This document shows, one piece after another, positions 9,256 through 17,784 of a stretch of DNA of 64,000 bases. Source of the DNA: Streptantibioticus cattleyicolor NRRL 8057 = DSM 46488 (GTDB lineage Bacteria; Actinomycetota; Actinomycetes; Streptomycetales; Streptomycetaceae); assembly GCF_000240165.1 (NCBI RefSeq), contig NC_017586.1:4092001-4156000 (forward strand). Direction: 5' to 3'. Both the position numbers and the translations under genes were made by a program. The notes beneath the pieces were generated by a model. That model did not search any database and was not told the origin of the DNA. It was given only the letters and a program-made list of their open reading frames with translations. Each line of letters starts with the position of its first letter. Within the stretch, counting starts at the first letter, position 1.

Positions 9256-9315
9256 GGGGCGCCGCCCGGTCCCACCCCGTGACAGATGGAGATTCAGTCT
9301 TTAGGGTTCGTGAAT

Positions 9316-10872
9316 ATGGATATGCAGACTGTGGTCCTGGGCTCCTCCGGGACGAGCGCGGACGACGTACTGGCGGTGGCGCGGGGCGCGGCACGGGTCG
9401 AACTCGCCCCCGAGGCGCTGGCGGAGATCGCCGCCTCGCGTGCGGTCGTCGACGCGCTGGCCGCCAAGCCCGAGCCCGTCTACGGGGTCTCCACCGGCTT
9501 CGGCGCCCTCGCCGTGATGCACATCAGCCCCGAACTGCGAGCCCAGCTCCAGCGTTCCATCGTGCGTTCGCACGCGGCCGGCATGGGGCCGCGGGTGGAG
9601 CGCGAGGTGGTGCGGGCGCTGATGTTCCTGCGGCTGAAGACGCTGGCCTCGGGGCGGACCGGGGTGCGTCCGCTGGTCGCCGAGACCATGGCGGCCATCC
9701 TCAACGCCGGGATCACCCCGGTGGTCCACGAGTACGGCTCGCTGGGCTGCTCCGGCGATCTGGCACCGTTGTCGCACTGCGCGCTCACCCTGATGGGCGA
9801 GGGCGAGGCGGAGGGCCCGGACGGAGTGGTGCGCCCCTCGGCCGAACTCCTCGCCGAGGCCGGCATCGCCCCGGTCGAGCTGCGCGAGAAGGAGGGGCTG
9901 GCGCTGCTCAACGGCACCGACGGCATGCTCGGCATGCTGCTGATGGCCTGCGCCGACCTCGCGGGGCTGTACACCGCCGCCGACATCACCGCGGCGCTGT
10001 CGCTGGAGGCGCTGCTCGGCACCGACCGGGTGCTCGCCCCGGAGCTGCACGCCATCCGCCCGCACCCGGGCCAGGCCGCCAGTGCGGAGAACATGCGCCG
10101 GGTGCTGGCCGGCTCCGGGCTGACCGGCCACCACCAGGACGAGGCGCCGCGGGTGCAGGACGCGTACTCGATCCGCTGCGCCCCCCAGGTGGCCGGCGCC
10201 GGCCGGGACACCCTCGCCCACGCCCTGCTGGTCGCCGAGCGCGAGCTGGCCGCCGCGGTGGACAACCCGGTGGTCCTCCCGGACGGGCGGGTGGAGTCCA
10301 ACGGCAACTTCCACGGCGCCCCGGTCGCCTACGTGCTCGACTTCCTCGCCATCGCCGCCGCCGACCTCGGTTCGATAGCCGAGCGCCGTACCGACCGGCT
10401 GCTGGACAAGAACCGTTCGCACGGCCTGCCGCCGTTCCTCGCCGACGACCCGGGCGTCGACTCCGGGCTGATGATCGCCCAGTACACGCAGGCCGCCCTG
10501 GTCGGCGAGAACAAGCGGCTGGCGGTGCCGGCCTCGGCCGACTCCATCCCGTCCTCGGCGATGCAGGAGGACCACGTCTCCATGGGCTGGTCGGCCGCCC
10601 GCAAGCTGCGGCAGGCGGTGGACAACCTCGGCCGGGTGCTCGCGGTCGAACTGGTCGCCGCCACCCGGGCGATCGAGCTGCGCGAGCAGTCCAGCCCGGT
10701 GCTCACCGCGGCCCCGGCCACCCGCGCCGTCGTCGAGGCGGCCCGTGCGGCGGGCGTCGAGGGGCCGGGACGGGACCGTTTCCTCGCCCCCGACCTGGCG
10801 GCGGCCGAGCGGTTCGTCCGCTCCGGGGCCCTGGTCGCCGCGGCCGAGTCGGTCACCGGCCCGCTGGCCTGA
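9316..10872 (+). CDS. hutH: Histidine ammonia-lyase
   Basis: 518 residues from MDMQTVVLGSSGTSA. It catalyses the first step of histidine utilisation, L-histidine to urocanate plus ammonia. Family blocks include YGVSTGFGALA, SIVRSHAAGMGP, HPGQAASAENMR, and the MIO-forming loop YGSLGCSGDLAPLSHC. The loop carries Cys-Ser-Gly instead of the usual Ala-Ser-Gly, a substitution I recall for Streptomyces histidases. C-terminal catalytic blocks are DRLLDKNRSHGLPPFL and SSAMQEDHVSMGW. The start ATG at 9316 is preferred to an in-frame ATG 30 bp upstream by homology. No other hut genes are adjacent. Confidence 0.95.
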   Translation: MDMQTVVLGSSGTSADDVLAVARGAARVELAPEALAEIAASRAVVDALAAKPEPVYGVSTGFGALAVMHISPELRAQLQRSIVRSHAAGMGPRVEREVVRALMFLRLKTLASGRTGVRPLVAETMAAILNAGITPVVHEYGSLGCSGDLAPLSHCALTLMGEGEAEGPDGVVRPSAELLAEAGIAPVELREKEGLALLNGTDGMLGMLLMACADLAGLYTAADITAALSLEALLGTDRVLAPELHAIRPHPGQAASAENMRRVLAGSGLTGHHQDEAPRVQDAYSIRCAPQVAGAGRDTLAHALLVAERELAAAVDNPVVLPDGRVESNGNFHGAPVAYVLDFLAIAAADLGSIAERRTDRLLDKNRSHGLPPFLADDPGVDSGLMIAQYTQAALVGENKRLAVPASADSIPSSAMQEDHVSMGWSAARKLRQAVDNLGRVLAVELVAATRAIELREQSSPVLTAAPATRAVVEAARAAGVEGPGRDRFLAPDLAAAERFVRSGALVAAAESVTGPLA

Positions 10873-10896
10873 GCCCGTCCGGGTCCGCCCGGCTCA
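10870..10896. terminator. Convergent hairpin overlapping two stop codons
   Basis: TGAGCC (10870-10875) pairs with GGCTCA (10891-10896). The hutH TGA forms one foot of the stem and the stop of the convergent LAXTG gene forms the other. The stem is short, so confidence as a terminator is moderate. Confidence 0.35.
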
Positions 10897-11190
10897 GTAC
10901 GACGGCAGGGCGCGGCGCCGCGCGTACACCAGCAGCGCCGCGCCCATGCCGAGGAAGACCGTCCCGCCGATCACGTACGGGGTGGTGTCGACGCCGCCGG
11001 TGTCGGCGAGCCGCGGGCCGGTGACGGCCTGGACGGCGGGGGTGTGCCGCACCGTCGTGTGGTGGACGGGGGCGGCCGGGGGCGCCGGGGTGTGGCCGGC
11101 GCTCGCCGCGGCCGTGGGCGTCAGGCAGAGCGCGGCCACCAGGGCGGCCGAAGCGGAGGCGGTGGTGGTGAGCGAGCGGCGCGCGGCCAT
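10894..11190 (-). CDS. Small LAXTG-anchored surface protein
   Basis: 98 residues with a complete cell-wall export layout. The signal peptide is MAARRSLTTTASASAALVAALCL with a likely cut after AAASA. A mature segment of only about 30 residues is rich in Pro, His and Thr. The sorting signal LADTG is followed by a hydrophobic helix (YVIGGTVFLGMGAALLVYA) and an RRR tail. LAXTG is the class E sortase motif used by long chaplins in Streptomyces. An AAGGGGG site lies just upstream of the ATG. No binding or enzyme domain is visible; the short mature part suggests a stalk or surface tether. Confidence 0.78.
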   Translation of the reverse strand: MAARRSLTTTASASAALVAALCLTPTAAASAGHTPAPPAAPVHHTTVRHTPAVQAVTGPRLADTGGVDTTPYVIGGTVFLGMGAALLVYARRRALPSY

Positions 11191-11379
11191 GGAACCCCCT
11201 TGCGGACACGGCGACTTCACCGTGGTCCCCGATGGTAGTGAGGCCCGGCCACGGTACGGAAGCCGGGCAGGAGGCGGCCCTGGCCGCCGCCGTCCGCGGC
11301 TGCCGAACCGGTGACGGCCCGCCCCCGCGTTCCGCCGTGTCCGGCCACCACACGACCCGGGGCGCCTACGCTCCGTCAC

Positions 11380-11727
11380 ATGAGCACCGAGAACACGCAG
11401 GACGAGGCGACCTCCCGGTACGTACGCCTCCAGGTCGAGCTGATCGTCGAACTCACCGACACCGAGGCGCTCACCAGCGCCGCGCTGGACCAGATCGGCG
11501 AGGACGAGTACATGCCCGAAGACGAACGCGGCCACGCCGAGGACGCCGTGCGGCGCGACGAGGCGGAGGCGCTGGCCTATCTCGTCGACCCGTTCGACCT
11601 GGTCACCTCGGTGCCCGGGATCGAACTGGTCCAGGCGTCCTGGAGCAGCGCGCACACCGACTACGACCCCGACGACGAGGAGTGGGACCTGTACGAGGAG
11701 GACGAGGCCGCCGACGAGGACGGCTGA
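11380..11727 (+). CDS. Highly acidic conserved hypothetical protein
   Basis: 115 residues starting MSTENTQDEATSRYVRLQVEL. The first 85 residues look globular (alternating beta/alpha, ...LIVELTDTEALTSAALDQIGED...SVPGIELVQASWSSAH) and the last 25 are almost entirely Asp/Glu. No known motif is seen. It is divergent from the LAXTG gene and followed by the L,D-transpeptidase. The start codon is chosen for the conserved-looking N terminus; an in-frame codon at 11311 would add a basic, unlikely leader. Function unknown. Confidence 0.65.
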   Translation: MSTENTQDEATSRYVRLQVELIVELTDTEALTSAALDQIGEDEYMPEDERGHAEDAVRRDEAEALAYLVDPFDLVTSVPGIELVQASWSSAHTDYDPDDEEWDLYEEDEAADEDG

Positions 11728-11895
11728 CCGGCCCTGCCGTGATCCGCCCGGCGGCGGCACCCCTTCCCCGGCGCCGCCGCCCGGGCACCCCACAAGATCC
11801 ACACAAGCGGAGCGTGGCATTTCTCACACCCTGTCCCGTCCCGGAACCGGACCTAAGGCGACAGACGTTGCTCATCGGTACGAGATGCTGGACGG

Positions 11896-13185
11896 ATGGA
11901 GAAACGCGTGAAGTCCCCGGAAACCGGTACCGGTACCTCCTGTGAGCGCCGCCGAGGACCTCTGGTGCGGCGCGGTCTCGCCGCCGCTTCCGTACTCCTG
12001 GGCGGCACGCTGCTGCTCACCGCGTGCGGCGGCTCCGGCTCGGCCGGGGCGTCGGACAAGTCCAAGCAGGCGGCGGCCGACGCCGCGGCGGCCAAGGACG
12101 CCTCCGACGCCCAGATAAAGATCACCCCCGGTGACAAGGCCACCAACGTCGGCATCAACAACGACGCCAAGGTCGCCGTCACCGGCGGGACGCTCACCAA
12201 GGTCACCATGACCGAGGTCAACTCCGGCAAGCCGGTCTCCGGCGCGATATCCGCCGACGGCCGCAACTGGCAGCCCTCCGGCCCGCTCGACCGCGCCACC
12301 GCCTACCGGATCGCCGCCGCCGCCAAGGACGCCAAGGGCCGCGCCGCCACCGCCAACTCGACGTTCACCACGGTCTCCCCGGCGCACAGCTTCATCGCCT
12401 ACTACACCCCGGACAACGGCACCACGGTCGGCGTCGGCATGCCGGTCTCCATCAACTTCGACAAGGCCATCTCCGACAAGAAGGCCGTCCAGTCGCACAT
12501 CCAGGTGACCTCCAGCAGCGGCCAGCAGGCCGTCGGCCACTGGTTCGGCGCCAACCGCCTCGACTTCCGGCCCCAGGACTACTGGAAGGCCGGCTCCACG
12601 GTCACCCTCAAGCTCGACCTGGACAACGTGCAGGGCGCGCCCGGCGTCACCGGCGTGCAGAGCAAGACCGTCACCTTCCACGTCGGCCGCGCCCAGGTCT
12701 CCACGGTCGACGTGAACACCCAGACCATGACGGTCACCCGGGACGGCAAGGTCGTCCGCACCATCCCGGTCTCCACCGGCAGCCCCGAACACACCACGTA
12801 CAACGGGCAGATGGTGATCTCCGAGAAGTACCTCCAGACCCGCATGGACGGCTCCACGGTGGGCTTCGGCGGCGAGTACGACATCAAGGACGTGCCGCAC
12901 GCCATGCGGCTGTCCACCTCCGGCACCTTCATCCACGGCAACTACTGGTCGTCCAAGTCGGTCTTCGGCAGCACCGCCACCAGCCACGGCTGCATCGGCC
13001 TCAGCGACGTCCAGGGCGCCGGCGACTCCAGCACAGACGCCGCCTGGTTCTACAACAACTCCGAGATCGGCGACGTCGTCGTGGTGAAGAACTCCAACGA
13101 CCACACGATCGCCCCGGACAACGGCCTCAACGGCTGGAACATGTCCTGGAGCCAGTGGGTGGCCGGCAGCGCCGTCTCCTCCTGA
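11896..13185 (+). CDS. L,D-transpeptidase lipoprotein (Ig-like + YkuD)
   Basis: 429 residues. The leader RRGLAAASVLLGGTLLLTACGG contains a lipobox (LTAC), so the mature protein is a cell-surface lipoprotein. Two bacterial Ig-like domains follow (about residues 80-265). A C-terminal YkuD catalytic domain then shows HGNYW and the catalytic TSHGCIGLSD cysteine motif. It would form 3-3 cross-links in peptidoglycan. Size and domain order match the actinobacterial Ldt family (LdtMt2-like). GGAAC at 11843-11847 followed 19 bp later by GTT hints at an ECF-sigma envelope-stress promoter, but this is weak. Confidence 0.93.
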   Translation: MEKRVKSPETGTGTSCERRRGPLVRRGLAAASVLLGGTLLLTACGGSGSAGASDKSKQAAADAAAAKDASDAQIKITPGDKATNVGINNDAKVAVTGGTLTKVTMTEVNSGKPVSGAISADGRNWQPSGPLDRATAYRIAAAAKDAKGRAATANSTFTTVSPAHSFIAYYTPDNGTTVGVGMPVSINFDKAISDKKAVQSHIQVTSSSGQQAVGHWFGANRLDFRPQDYWKAGSTVTLKLDLDNVQGAPGVTGVQSKTVTFHVGRAQVSTVDVNTQTMTVTRDGKVVRTIPVSTGSPEHTTYNGQMVISEKYLQTRMDGSTVGFGGEYDIKDVPHAMRLSTSGTFIHGNYWSSKSVFGSTATSHGCIGLSDVQGAGDSSTDAAWFYNNSEIGDVVVVKNSNDHTIAPDNGLNGWNMSWSQWVAGSAVSS

Positions 13186-13201
13186 CCCCGCCAGGCCCCA
13201 C

Positions 13202-13235
13202 GGGCCCCGGCGTCCTGTCCGGGACGCCGGGGCCC
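13202..13235 (+). terminator. Strong hairpin terminator after the L,D-transpeptidase
   Basis: A perfect 14-bp stem GGGCCCCGGCGTCC / GGACGCCGGGGCCC with a 6-nt loop starts 16 bp after the stop codon at 13185. Confidence 0.75.
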
Positions 13236-13351
13236 TGGTGTTCCGCCGCGCGTCGCGTCGGCGGTTCTCATCCGCGCCTCATGTCGGATTCAGCGGGTTT
13301 TGACGTGGGTTGCCTAGGCTCCCCGCCGGTGAGGTGGCCGGAGGGCGAGGG

Positions 13352-14656
13352 GTGGCGGTGTTCTTCACGTGCTTGCTGGGTGAGGTGCGGCGGCGCGGGT
13401 GGGGGGTGGTGTCGCTGGCGGTGGGGATCGCGTGCGGGGTCGCGGTGGCCGTGGTCGTCACGGCGGTGGGGACCGGCGTGGAGCGGGCGCGGGACGGGGT
13501 GGTCGCGTCGTCGTACGGGCGCGGTACGGATCTGACGGTCAGCGGTGCGCCGGGGCGGACGGTGACGGGCGCGGCGCGGTTCGCCGGCGGGCAGCGGATC
13601 ACGGTGGCCGGCCGGGGACCGCTCGGCGCCGGCGTGGTGGCCGCCGTGGCCGGCCGGTCCGGGGTCGCCGCGGCGGCCGGCGGGCTCACCCTGCGGGTCA
13701 CCCCGGTGGACGGCGCACCGCACCGCGCCACCGCCTCCGCCACCGCCGGGGAACTCGACGGCCGCCACGGCTACGGCGGTTACGGCGGCTACCGCGGCCG
13801 GAACGGCACCGGCGACTACCGGGTCGACGGGGTGGACCTCACCGCGCCCGCGCTCGGCCCGCTCACCGCCGCCACCGTCACCGACGGCACCGGCTTCACC
13901 CGGGCCCAGGCCGACGCCGCCGTCGCCGTGGTCGACACCGGGTACGCCCGCCGGGCCGGCCTGCGCGTCGGCCGGACCCTGACCATCGGCGGCACGGACT
14001 TCCGGGTGATCGCCACCGTCACCGCCGCCCCGGGCGCCGCCGCCGACGTCTACCTGCCGTTGCGACAGGCCCAGCGGCTCGCCGGGGCCCAGGACCGGGT
14101 CACCACCGTCTACGTCCGCACCACGCCCGGCACACGGGCGGAGACCGTCCGTACCGCGATCCGGCGCGGCGTCCCGGGCACCACCGTGACCACGGCGGCG
14201 GGGCTGGCCCGGAACGTCTCGGGTTCGCTGCCGGTCGCGGCCGGCGTGGCGGAGGCGCTCGGCCGGTGGCCGGCGATCGTGGCGGTGGCCGCCGGCACCG
14301 TTCTCGGCGCCTCGCTGACCCGGGCCTCGGTGGGGCGCCGGGAGGCGGAACTGGCGGAGCTGGGCGTGCTGGGCTGGCCGCGGTGGCGGATCGCCGCGCA
14401 GGTGGCCGGGGAAGCGGTGACCGGCGGGGCGCTGGGCGGGGTGCTCGGCGCCGCGCTGGGTTACGGGGCGGCCCGGCTCGTCCAGGCGGTGGGCCCGGCG
14501 CTCACCGCCCGTCCGGCGGGCGGACACACGTCGCGGGTGGCGCTGTGCGCGCCGGTGGGCGTTCCGCTGCTGCTGGCCGCGGTCGCGCTGGCGGTCGGCG
14601 GCGGGCTGGTCGCGGGCGCCGTGGGGGCCGGCCGGGCGGTGCGATGTACCGGCTGA
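13352..14656 (+). CDS. FtsX-type ABC transporter permease
   Basis: 434 residues with an N-terminal membrane helix (about residues 15-38), a large extracytoplasmic MacB-like domain, and three C-terminal helices. A typical FtsX-core segment (AIVAVAAGTVLGASLTRASVGRREAELAELGVLGWPRWRI) precedes the C-terminal pair. The extracellular domain holds an unusual GYGGYGGYRGRNG tract near residue 145. GTG 13352 is chosen because GGAGGG lies 6 bp upstream; earlier in-frame TTG/GTG codons have no ribosome site. The stop overlaps the ATPase start by 13 bp, so the two form one transporter. Substrate unknown. Confidence 0.8.
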   Translation: MAVFFTCLLGEVRRRGWGVVSLAVGIACGVAVAVVVTAVGTGVERARDGVVASSYGRGTDLTVSGAPGRTVTGAARFAGGQRITVAGRGPLGAGVVAAVAGRSGVAAAAGGLTLRVTPVDGAPHRATASATAGELDGRHGYGGYGGYRGRNGTGDYRVDGVDLTAPALGPLTAATVTDGTGFTRAQADAAVAVVDTGYARRAGLRVGRTLTIGGTDFRVIATVTAAPGAAADVYLPLRQAQRLAGAQDRVTTVYVRTTPGTRAETVRTAIRRGVPGTTVTTAAGLARNVSGSLPVAAGVAEALGRWPAIVAVAAGTVLGASLTRASVGRREAELAELGVLGWPRWRIAAQVAGEAVTGGALGGVLGAALGYGAARLVQAVGPALTARPAGGHTSRVALCAPVGVPLLLAAVALAVGGGLVAGAVGAGRAVRCTG

Positions 14657-15333
14657 GCGGGGTGGGCAAACGGTACGGGGACGGTACGGCCGCGGTGACC
14701 GCGCTGACCGGGATCGACCTGGAGATCGGCGCCGGGGAGCGACTCGTCGTGCAGGGGCCGCCGGGGGGCGGCAAGACCACGTTGCTGCGGCTGCTGGGCG
14801 GGCTGGAACGCCCCACCGAGGGCCGTGTCCTCCTCGACGGCGTCGACCTGGGGTCGCTCGGCGACCGCGCGCTGACCCGGTTGCGGGCGCGGCGCATCGG
14901 CTTCGTCCCCCGTCGGCCCGTTCTGGTGGCCACCCTCACCGTCCAGCAGAACGTGGAGGCGGCGCTCGTCCCCCTCGGCCTCAAGGGCGCGCACCGCCGC
15001 CGGACGGCCGCCGAGGTGCTGGACGCGGTGGGCCTCGCCGACCTGCGGTCCGCCCCGCCCGGCCGCCTCGACCCGGAACAACGCCAACGCGCCGCGCTCG
15101 CCCGCGCGTTGGCCAAGGACCCCGCCGTCCTCCTCGCCGACGACCCCACCGGCGACCTCCCCGCCCCCGACCGCGCCCCCGTCATGTCCCACCTCCACCA
15201 CGCCTGGCGCGACCGCGGCCTCACCCTCGTCCTGGTCACCCACGACACGGCCGTGACCTCGTCGGCGCGTCGGGTGGGGACGCTGCGTGGGGGACGCCTG
15301 GCGCTCGACGCCCGGCGGACGGCTACGCGTTGA
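14644..15333 (+). CDS. ABC transporter ATPase with degenerate catalytic motifs
   Basis: 229 residues. Walker A is intact (GPPGGGKTTLLRLLGG) and so is the switch histidine (LVLVTHD). Other positions differ from the LolD/MacB family: the Q-loop glutamine is replaced (FVPRRPVL), the LSGGQ signature reads RLDPEQRQRAALARAL, and the Walker B catalytic Glu is Asp (LLADDPTGDLP). ATP binding is likely, but hydrolysis may be slow. It is translationally coupled to the preceding permease. The last 11 bp overlap the end of the convergent HNH gene. Confidence 0.85.
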   Translation: MYRLSGVGKRYGDGTAAVTALTGIDLEIGAGERLVVQGPPGGGKTTLLRLLGGLERPTEGRVLLDGVDLGSLGDRALTRLRARRIGFVPRRPVLVATLTVQQNVEAALVPLGLKGAHRRRTAAEVLDAVGLADLRSAPPGRLDPEQRQRAALARALAKDPAVLLADDPTGDLPAPDRAPVMSHLHHAWRDRGLTLVLVTHDTAVTSSARRVGTLRGGRLALDARRTATR

Positions 15334-16243
15334 CGGCGGTGCGTGCTTCGCCCCGGAACACCTGCGTCGTGTGCCACTGCACGTACGCGCCCGCCACCCG
15401 GTCGCTTCCCGGCTGCGGGCCCCACAGACCGCGCCCGGCCAGCGCCACCACCTGGCCGCGTGCCACCTCACCGCGCGCGATGAACCGCCGCGACACGGTG
15501 ATCCGCAACTCCTCGGTGAGCCCGAGCACGCCCTTGTCGAAGAGCTTGTGGTGCAGCGAGCACAGGCACAGCCCGTTGGCCACCTCGTCCGGGCCGCCGA
15601 AGGCCCACCACCGCACGTGGGCCGCCTCCACCCCGACCGCCGAGCCGTCCAGCATGCCGCCGTAACCGCAGAACGCGCACCGGTACTCGTACGACTCCAG
15701 GATCTCCCGCCGTACCGCCGGATCCCGTCGCCGCAACTCCGCCTGGAGCGCGCCACGTTGGCGGACGACGGCGGAATCCAGATCCAGCCCGACGGCCTCG
15801 CAGATGTCGGCGTGCAGGGACGGGGCGAAGTTGGCGTCCAGCAGCAGCCGCGCCGCCCGGTCCAGCAACCCCGGCTCCGCGGCCAGCGCCCGCCGCAGCC
15901 CCGGCGCCAGCCGCCCCGTCGCCCCGCTCTCCCGCAACACCCGCGCCCCGGCCCCCGGACTCCCCGGCCCCGCGTTCGTCCACACCTCCCACACCTGCGG
16001 ATCACTGCCGAGGTGATGGAACGGGTACGTCGCACTCGTCGGCCGGGCCGGCCCGAAATCCCGCAACAACCGCCCCAACTCCCCCTCGATCTCACCGAAC
16101 CTCAGCCCCGCCGCCTCCCCCTCCCGCTGATACCGCCCCAACGCGTACAGCAACAACAACGGCTTGTGCGCCGCCCGTTCCCCGTTGCGCGACCACTGCC
16201 GCACACCACCGAGCCGGTCCAGCCATTCCTCCGTCGTGGGCAT
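15323..16243 (-). CDS. HNH restriction endonuclease with sulfur-binding-type N domain
   Basis: 306 residues. The N-terminal half (WSRNGERAAHKPLLLLYALGRYQ ... LRDFGPARPTSATYPFHHL) is the layout of the SBD domain of ScoMcrA/SprMcrA-type enzymes, which read phosphorothioate-modified DNA. The C-terminal half is an HNH nuclease with zinc cysteines (YRCAFCGYGG), VEAAHVRWWAFGGPDEVANGLCLCSLHHKLFDKG. This predicts a type IV restriction enzyme that cuts PT-modified foreign DNA. The start is ATG 16243 or GTG 16249; neither has a clear ribosome site. It lies downstream of the 16287-16907 gene on the same strand. Specificity is inferred from the family. Confidence 0.85.
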   Translation of the reverse strand: MPTTEEWLDRLGGVRQWSRNGERAAHKPLLLLYALGRYQREGEAAGLRFGEIEGELGRLLRDFGPARPTSATYPFHHLGSDPQVWEVWTNAGPGSPGAGARVLRESGATGRLAPGLRRALAAEPGLLDRAARLLLDANFAPSLHADICEAVGLDLDSAVVRQRGALQAELRRRDPAVRREILESYEYRCAFCGYGGMLDGSAVGVEAAHVRWWAFGGPDEVANGLCLCSLHHKLFDKGVLGLTEELRITVSRRFIARGEVARGQVVALAGRGLWGPQPGSDRVAGAYVQWHTTQVFRGEARTAVNA

Positions 16244-16286
16244 GAGCACATGATGGCGTGGGCTGTGGCATGGCCTGGGGCACCGC

Positions 16287-16907
16287 TTACAGAGCCGCCC
16301 TCGTCCATCCCTCCAGGCACATCACCAACTGCCCCGCTCGAACCCGGCGGATCCGGGGATCGCCGTACCGCACCCCTCCGACCTCCGTCACGACCGGAAG
16401 CGGCCCGCCGGGGCCGTACAGCGCGCCGTGCACGCCCACCGGCGCGCAAGCGCTCACCCGCAGGGCGACGCACCCGGCGCGCAGCCGGGGGCAGACGCGG
16501 AGCGAGCGGGCGGCGCACGACAGGCAGACCGGTGGGTGCGTCGTGGTGAGGGGGCGCGGCCAGGAGTCCGGGGCGGCCGGGTCCTCGGTGATCAGCCACA
16601 GCACACCCTCGGCGTCACGGTCCGCCGGGCGGGCGCATACCTGGCACAGCAGTCTGCGCATCGCTCGCCGCTGCCGGAGCGCGTGCACCGTGCCGAACTC
16701 CGGCCGCCCCCGGCCGGGACTCGACGGCACGCGGGTCCACAGCACGCCGTCGGCGTCACGGTCGTAGGGATGCTCGTCCGCGTAACCGATCCGGTCGCCG
16801 CGCGAGATGACCAATGGGCCCGCAGCCCGCTCCGAGCTCCAGGCCGTGATGTATGGCACCAGGCTGCCTGGGTGTGCTTCGACGCATTCGGCCTTTACGG
16901 TCTCCAT
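16287..16907 (-). CDS. Conserved hypothetical protein with CxxC pairs
   Basis: 206 residues, METVKAECVEAHPGSLVPYIT. It contains two CxxC pairs (CQVCARP, CLSCAARS) plus further cysteines (RVCPRLRAGC, SACAP), suggesting a zinc-binding fold, with paired segments VLWTRVPSSPGRGRPEFGTVHALRQRRAM and VLWLITEDP. No enzyme motif is recognised. The start is divergent from the XRE-type regulator at 17013 with 105 bp between, and the end is only 43 bp from the HNH gene. It may therefore be regulated by the former and cotranscribed with the latter. Function unknown. Confidence 0.7.
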   Translation of the reverse strand: METVKAECVEAHPGSLVPYITAWSSERAAGPLVISRGDRIGYADEHPYDRDADGVLWTRVPSSPGRGRPEFGTVHALRQRRAMRRLLCQVCARPADRDAEGVLWLITEDPAAPDSWPRPLTTTHPPVCLSCAARSLRVCPRLRAGCVALRVSACAPVGVHGALYGPGGPLPVVTEVGGVRYGDPRIRRVRAGQLVMCLEGWTRAAL

Positions 16908-17012
16908 GGTTTCAAACTGGCCTCACCGAAAGGACGAATCTCCCCTTCTGCGCGGACAGTTGAGGCATCTCGGCGGTAGCGTGGAAAACGCCCAAACGTC
17001 CCGGGAGAAGCC

Positions 17013-17762
17013 TTGAACACGTCCTTACGCTCTGCTATGGCTGACGCCGGTTTGACCGCACGCCAGTTGGCGATGCGCGTAGGGGTGTCGAACAAGACGG
17101 TCGAACGCTGGATCGCCGATGACGAACTGATCCCGCACGCCCGGAACCGGGAAGACGCCGCAGCCGCGTTGGGAGTTGAGGCAGCCATGTTGTGGCCCAA
17201 GGCCATCCGGAACGCTCTCAGGACGAGCGCCGATCAGGAGATCATCGGCAGTTACCCGTATCGCTCGGCGTGCCCTTCGTCGGTGTGGGGGGAGTTGACG
17301 CGGGGGGCGGGGCGGGACGTCCTCTTCGCCGGGTACACCAATTACTTTCTGTGGATCGACCAGCCGGCCTTCGCGGAGACGTTGCGGCGGAAGGCGGAGG
17401 CCGGGTGCCGGGTGCGGTTTCTGCTGGGTGATCCGGACGGTGAGGTGACACGGCGCCGGGAGGAGGTCGAGGACGTGGCCCTCTCGGTGTCCACCAGGAT
17501 CCGCGTCACCCTTGAGCACCTGGCGAAGCTCGGCCCCGCGGCCGGGGTGGAGGCCCGGTTCTCCGACGCGTCGGACGCGATGAACCACGTGTCGCTGTCG
17601 GTCTTCCGGTTCGACGACGAGGCGCTGGTCACCCCGCACCTGGCGCGCGGCGTCGGCCACGACTCCCCGTTGCTCCACCTGCGGCGCCGGGGACCGGACG
17701 GCATGTTCGACCGCTTCGCCGGGCACGCCGAGGAGCTGTGGGAGCGGGGGCGCCCGGTCTGA
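17013..17762 (+). CDS. XRE-family regulator with PLD-like C domain
   Basis: 249 residues from TTG 17013 with GGGAGAAG 4 bp upstream. An N-terminal helix-turn-helix (MADAGLTARQLAMRVGVSNKTVERWIADDE) is followed by a domain resembling catalytically dead phospholipase-D repeats (GCRVRFLLGDPDGEVTRRR; MNHVSLSVFRFDDEALVTPHLA). No complete HxKxxxxD motif is present. Such proteins are probably ligand-sensing repressors. Divergence from the CxxC protein suggests that the 105-bp gap is its operator region. Confidence 0.78.
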   Translation: MNTSLRSAMADAGLTARQLAMRVGVSNKTVERWIADDELIPHARNREDAAAALGVEAAMLWPKAIRNALRTSADQEIIGSYPYRSACPSSVWGELTRGAGRDVLFAGYTNYFLWIDQPAFAETLRRKAEAGCRVRFLLGDPDGEVTRRREEVEDVALSVSTRIRVTLEHLAKLGPAAGVEARFSDASDAMNHVSLSVFRFDDEALVTPHLARGVGHDSPLLHLRRRGPDGMFDRFAGHAEELWERGRPV

Positions 17763-17784
17763 CGCCCCGGCGCCGCTCCACCCG

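Noticed and set aside
9301-10575. 424-codon open frame opposite hutH
   Set aside because: Antisense shadow produced by third-position GC bias; hutH motifs are complete on the other strand.
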